Shown piece after piece: positions 17,273 through 25,021 of a stretch of DNA of 47,406 nucleotides (within the stretch, counting starts at the first letter, position 1; each line of letters begins with the position of its first letter). The DNA is from an uncultured Denitrobacterium sp. (GTDB lineage: Bacteria; Actinomycetota; Coriobacteriia; Coriobacteriales; Eggerthellaceae), in the NCBI GenBank assembly GCA_905236045.1, contig CAJOOG010000036.1, positions 1 through 47,406 of the forward strand, given 5' to 3'. Both the position numbers and the translations under genes were made by a program. Below the pieces are notes generated by a model. It had not been told where the DNA came from. It was given only the letters and a program-made list of their open reading frames with translations, and did no database searches.

Positions 17273-17902
17273 AAGCTCGTCGGGAGAGGAGATTATCTTG
17301 GCCGCTCCAGCTGCCAAAAGCTCTTCGACGGGGTTGTATCCCCAGCTCACGCAGACACCCAGGCAGCCGGCATTCTGTGCCACTTGCGCGTCGACAGACG
17401 AATCCCCCACGTAAATCGCCGTCTCTTTGGTCGCGCCCAGCTCGTCGATGGTGCGCAGCAGCCCCCTCGGATTCGGCTTTCTCGGAATATCCTCGGATTC
17501 GCCGTGGACGATACCGAATATATCGGGGAAGAAGCGCTCGCATACGTCCTTAGTCGCCGCATCGAACTTATTGGAGAGGACCGCCAGACGCACACCCTCG
17601 GCCTTCAGGGCCTGGAGGGCTTCGGGGATACCCTCGTAGGGACGCGTCAAGCGGATGCCGTATTCGGGGTAGCTCTCTCGCCAGCGTTTCAAAGCCGCCG
17701 CGTTCTGCTCCGCCGTGGCGCTCTCGGGAGTAGCCTGCTCGATAAGGCGCGCTGCGCCGCCGCCCACATAAGACTTGATTTCCGAGGCAGTGTGTTCGGG
17801 GTAGCCCAGCTCCCGCAGGACCCCGTTGGTCAAGGCGACCAAATCGGGCAGCGTGTCGAGGATGGTTCCGTCGCAATCGAAAATGAACGCGTTGTAAGAC
17901 AT
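17258..17902 (-). CDS. HAD-superfamily phosphatase (phosphoglycolate phosphatase-like)
   Basis: A 214-residue HAD subfamily IA protein with a helical cap. Motif I is FIFDCDGTILDTLPD (Asp9 nucleophile, Asp11), motif II is AVLSNK, motif III Lys is in PRKPNP and motif IV is YVGDSSVDAQVA. This resembles Gph/PpaX-like phosphatases; the true substrate is unknown. The start ATG 17902 is 6 nt after GGAGGAG; an upstream in-frame TTG lies inside that ribosome site and is not used here. A perfect parS site lies 22 bp upstream of the start codon, so ParB binding could affect its promoter. menF follows 46 bp downstream. Confidence 0.88.
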   Translation of the reverse strand: MSYNAFIFDCDGTILDTLPDLVALTNGVLRELGYPEHTASEIKSYVGGGAARLIEQATPESATAEQNAAALKRWRESYPEYGIRLTRPYEGIPEALQALKAEGVRLAVLSNKFDAATKDVCERFFPDIFGIVHGESEDIPRKPNPRGLLRTIDELGATKETAIYVGDSSVDAQVAQNAGCLGVCVSWGYNPVEELLAAGAAKIISSPDELLTLL

Positions 17903-17923
17903 GCCAAGCTCCTCCAATCGTTA

Positions 17924-17939
17924 TGTTTCACGTGAAACA
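17924..17939. promoter_or_regulatory. parS: parS centromere site (ParB-binding), copy 1
   Basis: Perfect 16-bp palindrome TGTTTCACGTGAAACA, identical to the widely conserved bacterial parS consensus. It lies in the short leader of the phosphatase gene, about 20 kb left of oriC. Confidence 0.95.
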
Positions 17940-18020
17940 TAACGCAAAAGCGCCTGCGAGGGGGAAACCGACGCATTCTCCTCTTGTCCATCAAAAAAAC
18001 GACCCCGGCGGCCTCCCCCA

Positions 18021-21000
18021 TCATCGCCTGATGAGCGTTTCGAGTGTCTCGAAGAGGAGGTCGGGCTCCACGGGCTTGCTCAAATGGGAATCGAGGCCCG
18101 CTTGCATGCTCCGTTGGACATCTTCGTCGAAAGCATTGGCGGTCAGGGCGATAATCGGAATCGTCTTTGCGTCTTCCCGGTCCAGCTTTCGAATCGTCCT
18201 TGTTGCTTCCAGGCCATCCACCTCCGGCATCCGCATATCCATCAGTATTGCATCGTAGTAGCCCTCTTCATGTTCGCTGAACATATCGACGGCAATCTTG
18301 CCGTTCTCCGCGAGTTCGGTTTTCATTTCCCGCATGGAGAGCACCATCGCGATGATCTCGGCATTGATTGCGACGTCCTCGGCTAGAAGTACCCGGCGCC
18401 CTGTCAGGTCGACGGTATCTTGTGCCCTATTTGTCAACTTGCTCTTGAAAGCCTCGCGGAACTCGTCCATGACCGTGCCCGCAAACAGGGGTTTGGCCAC
18501 GAAGGTGTCGACTCCGGCCTCTCTCGCCTCCTGCTCGATGTCTTCCCAATCGTATGAGGTCAGGATGATGATCGGCGTATCGGGACCTACGATCCCGCGA
18601 ATCTGCCGGGTAGTCTCGACGCCATCCATATCGGACATCTTCCAATCCACCAGGATCAGGTTGTAATCATCGCGGCGGGCATGCCGCATCCCCACCATCT
18701 CTATGGCATCCTTGCCCGAGGTCGCCGTTTCGCAGCTAACGCCCAGCTGCCCAAGCACGATTGCGGCATGCTCGCAGGCGATGCGGTCGTCATCGACGGC
18801 AAGCACGCTCATTTCGTGCGGCCTGAGCTCGATATCGCTTTCGCTTGCGCTTCGGTGGTCTGCCTGGGTCAGCGTGATCGTGATGACGAAGGTCGTACCC
18901 TTCCCTTTTTCGCTTTCAACTTCTATGCTGCCGTTCATGAGCTCCACGATGCTCTTGGTAATTGGCATCCCTAGCCCCGTGCTGCCGTACTTGCTGGTGT
19001 TGGATGAGTCTTCTTGGGAGAACGCATCGAAGAGCTTCGGCAGGAATGCCTTGCTCATGCCGATGCCCGTATCGCTGATGGTGAAGGACAAGGTGGCCTT
19101 GTCATCCATTCGGGCGATGTCCTCGATGAAGAAGGACACCGACCCCCCTTCAGGGGTGAACTTCACGGCATTGCCCAGGATGTTGATCATGACCTGGCGC
19201 AGCTTCGTGTCGTCGCCGATGTAGTACTCGTCGATCTGTCCCTTTGTACGGCACTCGTATTTGAGCCCCCTGTCCCGGCACTGGCCGCTGATGATGGTGT
19301 TCACCTGCTCCAATGCCTTCGAGAAGGAGAATTCCTCGTTCTTTATCATCAGACGTCCGGACTCGATTCGGCTCATGTCCAGTATGCCGTTGATTATGTC
19401 GAGCAGATGGTGCGCAGAGGTTCCTATCTTTTCCAGGTATTCCCTGGTTTGGTCGGATATCTCCGAATCGCTCAAGGCTATGTTATCCAAGCCTATGATC
19501 GCGTTCATCGGGGTACGGATTTCGTGGCTCATATTGGACAAGAAGGCGGTCTTGGCACTGTTGGCGGATTCTGCCTCCTTCAACGCCTCTTGCAGCGCCT
19601 GCTGCTGCTCCATGGCCTTCCTGGTTTCCATATCCACGTCAACGAAACAAGCGCCCACGGCATGAACGAGATGGTCGTTGCGATCTTCGGGATGGCGCAC
19701 GCCGGCGAAGCGTACTTCCTCCCAGTTGTCCCTGCCATGGCGATGGACCATATAGCGATACGCGATGACCCGCTGCCGCTTCAGGCAGGCCTTTACGTTT
19801 TCCGGCTGTATGAAGCGCAGGAAATCGTCAAGGAACTCCTCCTTGACGTTCTGCTCGGCGTAAGCCGTCACAGAAACCAGATACTTGAAGCGCTCCCCGA
19901 CCTTGAAGCCGCTCTCGAGATCTTCGTGCTCTTGGTAGCACACGCCTTCATCGATATCCAGGTCCAGATAATAGACGCTCCAGTAGTCGGAGGCCAGGGC
20001 CGTTATCATCCGGTTCTGCTCCTCCTGGCGCCGCCTCTGCGCCAAAAGCTCGTCTTGCAACGCAAGCTGGCGTTGCATCTCCTCCTGCTTGATACGGTTT
20101 TCCGCATCGGCCGTCTCTTTTTCCAACGTCAGCTTGGCATTCTTCCGGGCTTGGCGAATGATGAACGCGAACATCGCGATAAGGACGGCTACGACCAGTA
20201 TCGTCTGCACGATGCTGCGCTGGATAATTCCGCCCGATATGGCGCTGATATTGTCGGTGATGACGCTTTCCCGTATCAGGTAGGTCAAAAACCAGTCGGT
20301 CCCCGTCACGGGTACGTAGCTGAGGGTTTCCTTCACGCCGTCATAGGCGAAGCATATTTCGCCGCTCTTTCCCTCGGCGAAATCCTGCACTAAGGCCTCG
20401 TGAGAATAGCCGGGGTCGAATTCGGCGTTCTCCAGCGCCTTCAGGAGGTTGTCCTCGACGGCCAATCCACCCAGCACGGTATTGGTCAAGGCGATGCCGT
20501 CGCTCGTGTACATGTTGCAGAACGTTGCATCGTCTTCCTGAGCGTCCATGGAAACACCGGACAGCATCTCCTTCATGTCTATTTCCATGAAGCAGACCAC
20601 GAGTTCCTTGTCCTGGAAGGCCCTATCCACCGGCACTGCGATGATGACCTTCTTGTCCTCGCTCTCCAGGTTCTTGACCGAAATGTCGGGTCCGTCCAAA
20701 TTCAGATAGTCGAATTGGTACTGGTCGATATCCGTCTGCGTTCCTAGGGAGGTGTATATCAGGCCGTCGGTGTCGACGAAGGCAAATTTCTCCAGAACGA
20801 ATAGGCGCTTCATCTTCGCCTGATAGGCTTGCAGGTGCTCGAGGTCGCTCAGGTCGTCATCGGTCATCAACTCGAGCGCAGTTTCGATGACGTCGATCTT
20901 TTCCTGCATGTTGCTTGCGACAACCTGCTCGCGCCGACCCGCTAGCTCGTCCAAATACAAAAGACTCACTGAACGAACGGCGGATTCGGTATCGGTCCTC

Positions 21001-21101
21001 GCCCTGTGGCCCGTCCAGATGGTGCCGACCACCAGGATAAGGATAAGAGCGATAGCGCCTATAACCGCTATCTGCGTTGTTCTGTTCTTAAAGCCATTCA
21101 T
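18021..21101 (-). CDS. Hybrid sensor histidine kinase with two receiver domains
   Basis: A 1026-residue membrane sensor. TM1 is ~12-30; residues ~35-290 form an extracellular sensing region with Cache-like features; TM2 is ~293-318; a coiled coil (~322-370) and a PAS-like segment (~375-500) precede the kinase core. His526 is the phosphorylation site in SHEIRTPMNAIIG; the ATPase domain has the N-box (NILGNAVKF), DTGIGM and a GSTGLGMPI lid. Two receivers follow: Asp819 (LVDWKMSDMDG) and Asp955 (MDMRMPEVDG). No HPt domain and no separate response regulator gene are adjacent, so its output partner is elsewhere. The start ATG 21101 has GGGAG at a longer than usual spacing. A 14-codon leader ORF lies upstream. 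A run of seven T on the minus strand (17993-17999) follows the gene. Confidence 0.93.
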   Translation of the reverse strand: MNGFKNRTTQIAVIGAIALILILVVGTIWTGHRARTDTESAVRSVSLLYLDELAGRREQVVASNMQEKIDVIETALELMTDDDLSDLEHLQAYQAKMKRLFVLEKFAFVDTDGLIYTSLGTQTDIDQYQFDYLNLDGPDISVKNLESEDKKVIIAVPVDRAFQDKELVVCFMEIDMKEMLSGVSMDAQEDDATFCNMYTSDGIALTNTVLGGLAVEDNLLKALENAEFDPGYSHEALVQDFAEGKSGEICFAYDGVKETLSYVPVTGTDWFLTYLIRESVITDNISAISGGIIQRSIVQTILVVAVLIAMFAFIIRQARKNAKLTLEKETADAENRIKQEEMQRQLALQDELLAQRRRQEEQNRMITALASDYWSVYYLDLDIDEGVCYQEHEDLESGFKVGERFKYLVSVTAYAEQNVKEEFLDDFLRFIQPENVKACLKRQRVIAYRYMVHRHGRDNWEEVRFAGVRHPEDRNDHLVHAVGACFVDVDMETRKAMEQQQALQEALKEAESANSAKTAFLSNMSHEIRTPMNAIIGLDNIALSDSEISDQTREYLEKIGTSAHHLLDIINGILDMSRIESGRLMIKNEEFSFSKALEQVNTIISGQCRDRGLKYECRTKGQIDEYYIGDDTKLRQVMINILGNAVKFTPEGGSVSFFIEDIARMDDKATLSFTISDTGIGMSKAFLPKLFDAFSQEDSSNTSKYGSTGLGMPITKSIVELMNGSIEVESEKGKGTTFVITITLTQADHRSASESDIELRPHEMSVLAVDDDRIACEHAAIVLGQLGVSCETATSGKDAIEMVGMRHARRDDYNLILVDWKMSDMDGVETTRQIRGIVGPDTPIIILTSYDWEDIEQEAREAGVDTFVAKPLFAGTVMDEFREAFKSKLTNRAQDTVDLTGRRVLLAEDVAINAEIIAMVLSMREMKTELAENGKIAVDMFSEHEEGYYDAILMDMRMPEVDGLEATRTIRKLDREDAKTIPIIALTANAFDEDVQRSMQAGLDSHLSKPVEPDLLFETLETLIRR

Positions 21102-21151
21102 AGCACTTTTGCTCCCACCATACCGATATGCCGTTATGCAGCGGATTTGTT

Positions 21152-21196
21152 CTAAGATTCGCTCCCGTCACCATAATCGAACAGGCCTTTTCCCAT
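21152..21196 (-). CDS. 14-residue leader peptide upstream of the hybrid kinase
   Basis: An ATG at 21196 with an excellent ribosome site (AAGGAGGG, 5-6 nt upstream) opens a 14-codon frame, MGKGLFDYGDGSES, ending in TAG at 21152. It stops 50 nt before the kinase start codon. The Shine-Dalgarno sequence is better than that of the kinase itself. The peptide is not homologous to anything I recognise. Its strong ribosome site and position suggest a regulatory upstream ORF or a genuine small protein; chance cannot be fully ruled out. Confidence 0.5.
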   Translation of the reverse strand: MGKGLFDYGDGSES

Positions 21197-21230
21197 GGAT
21201 AACCCTCCTTTATCCGAGAAACGAATAATA
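21197..21230 (-). promoter_or_regulatory. -10 element and Shine-Dalgarno-in-loop hairpin
   Basis: On the minus strand a -10-like TATTAT (21225-21230) would place the transcript start near 21218. The RNA would then begin almost directly with GGATAA (21210-21215), loop AGGAGGG (21203-21209) and TTATCC (21197-21202): a perfect 6-bp stem presenting the ribosome site of the leader ORF in its loop. No good -35 was found. Confidence 0.45.
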
Positions 21231-21427
21231 CCCCACCATCGCAGAGAGAAGAGAGCTTAACCGTGTCCGATTAGCGGACGAAGTCGACTTCCGTGCCCGC
21301 CGCGCCATAAACCCCCGCGTCGAGCATGTATACCCTTGCCGTCTTAAGGATTCCGCGTGGACGCTTGCTATTTTGAGCATTCGGCAGGACAACTGCTCGG
21401 CCCAGTTGTGGTAAGATTTGGCGCCAC

Positions 21428-21502
21428 GCGGGTGTCGCCAAGTGGTAAGGCACGAGCTTCCCAAGCTCGCATTCGCGGGTTCGAGTCCCGTCACCCGCTC
21501 CA
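21428..21502 (+). tRNA. tRNA-Gly (anticodon CCC)
   Basis: A complete cloverleaf of 75 nt: acceptor stem GCGGGTG pairs with CACCCGC, the anticodon arm is CGAGC-TTCCCAA-GCTCG with anticodon CCC, and the T arm is GCGGG-TTCGAGT-CCCGT. Discriminator T and the 3' CCA (21500-21502) are encoded. It reads GGG codons, which are frequent in this GC-rich genome. It stands alone and is followed directly by a very strong terminator. Confidence 0.97.
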
Positions 21503-21512
21503 TAAGCGTCAC

Positions 21513-21546
21513 AGAGCGGCCTCCGCATGCGGAGGCCGCTCTTTTT
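21513..21546 (+). terminator. Rho-independent terminator of tRNA-Gly
   Basis: A perfect 30-bp palindrome (15-bp half-site AGAGCGGCCTCCGCA, 21513-21527) is followed by TTTTT (21542-21546), 10 nt after the tRNA 3' end. It is the strongest terminator in the window. Confidence 0.95.
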
Positions 21547-21647
21547 CGGCGGACGTGTTTGGTGGACTTCGATGAAGGATGCGTAGTCCCCCCGAACCCT
21601 ATCGAGGGAATAAACACCCAGATCGGGGGTTATCTGATGCCTGGCAC

Positions 21648-24600
21648 CTAGATGTTCTGCAACATGCTGTACACGAAGGCTATGTTCTCCTCGAGCAGCC
21701 CCTCGTCTATAGCCTCGAGAACGTCGTCTCCCTGACCGTAGAAGGCGGGCTTTCCGCCCTCCATGCCGGCTATGGTCATGGCTTGCAGACCATAGCGCAT
21801 GGCCACGGCCGCAGCGCTATCGCGCCAGTTCATCGTGGTAACCTGCGGGGAAATGCCCGTCGCCTGGCTTGCCGCTCGCACGAAGCGCTTCACGCGAGAA
21901 GACGGCTTGCGGGGCATTAACGTGCCCTCTTCCTCGGTAACTCCCAGCTCTCCGGCACCAAGGCTCTCGAGGTTCACCACTACGGACCCGCGAAGATCCG
22001 ATCCGTGTTCGGCGAGGAAGGCCTTCATGCCGCCGTTGCCGGCACGCTCCGACCCGAGGGCGACGAACCAGATCTCGGTCGCGATGCCGTTCGAGCGGAA
22101 GTCGAAGATCTGCTTGGTTTCCGCGGCAATCTGCTCCTGCACGCCATCTTGGGCAGCTTTGGCTGCCGCGAGATCGGCGATGGCGGTGAATTCAGGGGAA
22201 AGCGGCTGGGCGCCGCGCCGCGTGCGGGGGCGCTCCTCTTCCGTCGGCTGCTCGAATTCGCCCGCATCGCCCTCGAGCATAGGCTCCCCTTGCTCCCCGG
22301 GCATCGGCTCCCCATATTCTTCGGGCAGGGGTTCCTCGCCGGCTTCGCCGGATGGACGGATTGTGTCGCGCAGACGCGAGAAGGCGCCACCGTTCCAACG
22401 CTGCGTTTGGCCCGGGTCTTCATAGTCCTGACCTTCGTCGTAGTACTCCGAATAGCCTTCGTCGTAGTATTCGCCCCGACCGTTGAAGTCCTGGCTCTCG
22501 TTCTGGAAGCTCTCCCAGCTGCCACGGGCGGCCCCCACCTCGGGAGCGCTGAAATCCTCTTCCACGCCGAGCCAGCTGGCCGTGCTTTGCTCGGGCGCGT
22601 TCTTGTTCTTCTTGCGACGACGCAGACGGCCGAACAAACCACGGTGCTTTTCCGGCATCTCCATGTACCCCGGGCCGGCATACGCGCCCGTGTTCGTCAC
22701 GTTCTCCTCGAAGGAGGAATCATCGGCGTCTTCGACATAGCGCTCTTCGGGGGCTATGTCGGCCACCAACTCGTCGCCGACCGGCGCGAAGGTGCCCTCG
22801 GCACCTACGGCCGCGAAGGACCCGGTAAGGCTCACTGCCTGGTTTTCCTGCTTGCGCTCGCCCCCCGTCGGAATCGCCCCGCTTAAAGAAGGAAGGCTCA
22901 TCCGCAGAGCCGCACGCTTGTTGTCCGCCTCTTGGTTGGGCTGACCGCTGTCGGAGAGTTCGATGCGCGGGATGCGGCTCGAGAGGGAGGGCTTGGCGCC
23001 GGGATCGGCTTCCACGGCGTCGGCCAGAGGGGCACGCTGCTTCAAATCGTCGAGAGAAGGAAGCTCCTCGCCCTCGCCTTCCACATCGGGAAGCGTTACG
23101 CACGGCAAGGGCGGCGACGCCTCCGAAGTGGATTCCGCCTGCCATTCCGACACCCATTCGGATTCCTCGGAAACCTGGGGCACAGAGCCCGTCTCGTCGA
23201 TGACGATACGATCGCCGGTGCGCCTTTGAGCAGGTCCGATAGTGCGGGAAGGCTGTTTTTGAAGGCGGGCGACCTCGGGATTGCCCTCGGCGGCGCGGCT
23301 GGCGCGCAACGACGAGACATCGATGGGCGGCATGGCCGTCGTCGCATCCGGGTTGGAGGAAGACGCGTCGGCGGGAGCCTCTTCGCCGCGCGGGTGTCCT
23401 TGTCTTTCCTGACCGGGAAGGACGGAGAAGTCGTGAACGGGTTCTTCGGACTGGCCTGCTACCTCGGCTGCGGGCGCAGCTTCGGGCGCGGGCTGAACCT
23501 CTTCGCCGGAAGCGGGAGGCTCTACCTCCACTATATCGCGACTGTGGACACGACGCTGCTGATCTTGCTCGTCCTGCAGTACCTTGTTGGCCTCTTCGAA
23601 ATGCACGCTGCTCTCCGCTACCGCCGCATCGAGGGCGTCCGCGTAGCGCGAACGGCGGGCCGGACCTGTCGTCTTCGGCTTCTTGGCCTTGCGCTGGGCG
23701 GCGGCGAACCAGGCGGGAACGCTGGATTCCTCCTGCTCGGGTTCGGGCGCTGCCACCGGCTCGGACGCGACGGGCTCCTGCTGCTCGGCCGCGGGCGCGG
23801 TTTCATCTGTCTGGGCACCCGACCGCTCTGCCCCCTGCGGCTCCCCTGAACGCGCATAGGGCTGCCCGGCCGCTTCACCTGCATATGCAGCCTGCGCTTC
23901 CGCACCTCCGACCGCGGGCTGTTCGAAATCCGCTTGCTCCGCCCCGACATTGGGCTGCGCTTCGTACTCCACCGGCACGCCCTCGGGAATGAGCCCGGCC
24001 TCCTCCGCGGCTTCTTCACCGTATATTTCGGGCCGAGCGCCTTCCTCGAACTCGGGGATTTCCTCCCAAGCGCCCGCCTGCACGCGGCGGGCGAGTTCTA
24101 CCAGGGCAGCCGCTCCGGAGGCGTTGCTGTTGGCCGCCTCGTTGTAGACGCCGGAACGGTGGATGACATACTGCACAACGGGCAGAACCGCCAGCAGCGA
24201 CAGAATTACGAACAGGACCGTGAAAACCACGTTCATGCCGGCAAGCACACTGATGAGCCAGAGAATGGGCAGCACGATCAATGCGCCGGCGGAAAGCCTC
24301 TGCAGAAGCGGCAGAAACCCGACGATGGCGTTGATCTCCGGCTCCACGCGACTGCTGTCGTAATTGGCCACGAGAATGATCTTCCGGCGGCGGGCGCGTC
24401 CTCCCTCCACCACGGGTTCGTACTTCGCCACGACATTCTGGCTGATCCCGCGGTCGAAGAATCGGGAGACCAGCGGACGGCCGAGGAATTCCATGACGAA
24501 CAAGAGCGCGCAGGCCAGCGTGAGGATGAAGGCGGCGATACCCAGAACGGGGAAGAATGCCGCGATGATGGAAACGACGGCAGGGATGCCGTAGAGAAGG

Positions 24601-24779
24601 GCTTCGGTTAAACCGGGCTGGTTGGAGCAGGAGAACTCCTCCACCTGCGCCTCCATCTCCGCACTTCGCTGAAAGCGCTCCGCCAGATACTGAGCTGCCT
24701 GGTTTTCCTCTTCCGTCCCCGCAGGGCGCGGCCCTATTTCTTGCGACAGATACGCGATATCGTCAAGTAGTTCCGACAT
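21648..24779 (-). CDS. M28-peptidase-like membrane protein, probably catalytically inactive, with giant disordered insert
   Basis: A 1043-residue protein. Residues 1-50 (LSQEIGPRPAGTEEENQAAQYLAERF) and the segments below match the M28 aminopeptidase fold. About four transmembrane helices (~58-98 and ~150-206) interrupt it. Expected metal-site residues are largely changed: the His of HxD is Asn139 (VANYDSS, Asp141 kept), the Asp of DDNASG is Ser218 (NSNASG), the EE pair is Glu911-Arg912 (GSERAG) and the Asp ligand is Glu938 (NLESLG). Residues ~238-880 form an acidic, Pro/Glu/Gln-rich low-complexity insert with a YYDEG-type repeat (GEYYDEGYSEYYDEGQDYED) and a basic RLRRRKKNK patch. A non-catalytic scaffold is inferred. 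The start ATG has AAAGG upstream. Confidence 0.75.
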   Translation of the reverse strand: MSELLDDIAYLSQEIGPRPAGTEEENQAAQYLAERFQRSAEMEAQVEEFSCSNQPGLTEALLYGIPAVVSIIAAFFPVLGIAAFILTLACALLFVMEFLGRPLVSRFFDRGISQNVVAKYEPVVEGGRARRRKIILVANYDSSRVEPEINAIVGFLPLLQRLSAGALIVLPILWLISVLAGMNVVFTVLFVILSLLAVLPVVQYVIHRSGVYNEAANSNASGAAALVELARRVQAGAWEEIPEFEEGARPEIYGEEAAEEAGLIPEGVPVEYEAQPNVGAEQADFEQPAVGGAEAQAAYAGEAAGQPYARSGEPQGAERSGAQTDETAPAAEQQEPVASEPVAAPEPEQEESSVPAWFAAAQRKAKKPKTTGPARRSRYADALDAAVAESSVHFEEANKVLQDEQDQQRRVHSRDIVEVEPPASGEEVQPAPEAAPAAEVAGQSEEPVHDFSVLPGQERQGHPRGEEAPADASSSNPDATTAMPPIDVSSLRASRAAEGNPEVARLQKQPSRTIGPAQRRTGDRIVIDETGSVPQVSEESEWVSEWQAESTSEASPPLPCVTLPDVEGEGEELPSLDDLKQRAPLADAVEADPGAKPSLSSRIPRIELSDSGQPNQEADNKRAALRMSLPSLSGAIPTGGERKQENQAVSLTGSFAAVGAEGTFAPVGDELVADIAPEERYVEDADDSSFEENVTNTGAYAGPGYMEMPEKHRGLFGRLRRRKKNKNAPEQSTASWLGVEEDFSAPEVGAARGSWESFQNESQDFNGRGEYYDEGYSEYYDEGQDYEDPGQTQRWNGGAFSRLRDTIRPSGEAGEEPLPEEYGEPMPGEQGEPMLEGDAGEFEQPTEEERPRTRRGAQPLSPEFTAIADLAAAKAAQDGVQEQIAAETKQIFDFRSNGIATEIWFVALGSERAGNGGMKAFLAEHGSDLRGSVVVNLESLGAGELGVTEEEGTLMPRKPSSRVKRFVRAASQATGISPQVTTMNWRDSAAAVAMRYGLQAMTIAGMEGGKPAFYGQGDDVLEAIDEGLLEENIAFVYSMLQNI

Positions 24780-24962
24780 ATGTGCGCCTTTCGCTCGTGT
24801 TTCCTTTGTCCCGAATTGGACCTAATCTTCACAAGTATAGCCCATCCGCAAGGAAAACCCGCGAAACTACGTCTGCAGTGCGCAATCAGGAAGAGATGCC
24901 GCCGGCTGTCGGCAGCAGCCCGCCGGCCGGTCGCCGGGTCGGCGGCCGCCTGCGTCCCCGGC

Positions 24963-24991
24963 CGACGGGGCAACCTAGTTGCCCCCGTCGG
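24963..24991 (-). terminator. GC-rich hairpin after dinG
   Basis: The fold pairs CCGACGGGGCAA (24963 on) with TTGCCCCCGTCGG (ending 24991), a long stem with one bulged base and a 5-nt loop. It lies 31 bp past the dinG stop codon on the minus strand. No T-run. The rest of the 242-bp gap to the M28-like gene shows no ORF with a ribosome site. Confidence 0.55.
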
Positions 24992-25021
24992 GGTTACCCG
25001 AGCCGCCCCAAGGCGCCCCAT

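Larger units (their letters stand above)
21102..21427. other. Intergenic region between hybrid kinase and tRNA-Gly
   Basis: This 326-bp stretch holds the kinase leader (hairpin, 14-codon ORF and -10 element) in its left third. The right part should hold the tRNA promoter; a -10-like TAAGAT is at 21412-21417 with no convincing -35. No further gene is seen. Confidence 0.6.

Noticed and set aside
17918-17945. CACGTG palindrome as a generic transcription-factor operator
   Set aside because: The full 16-bp match to the parS consensus, repeated twice more near parAB and the origin, explains it better.
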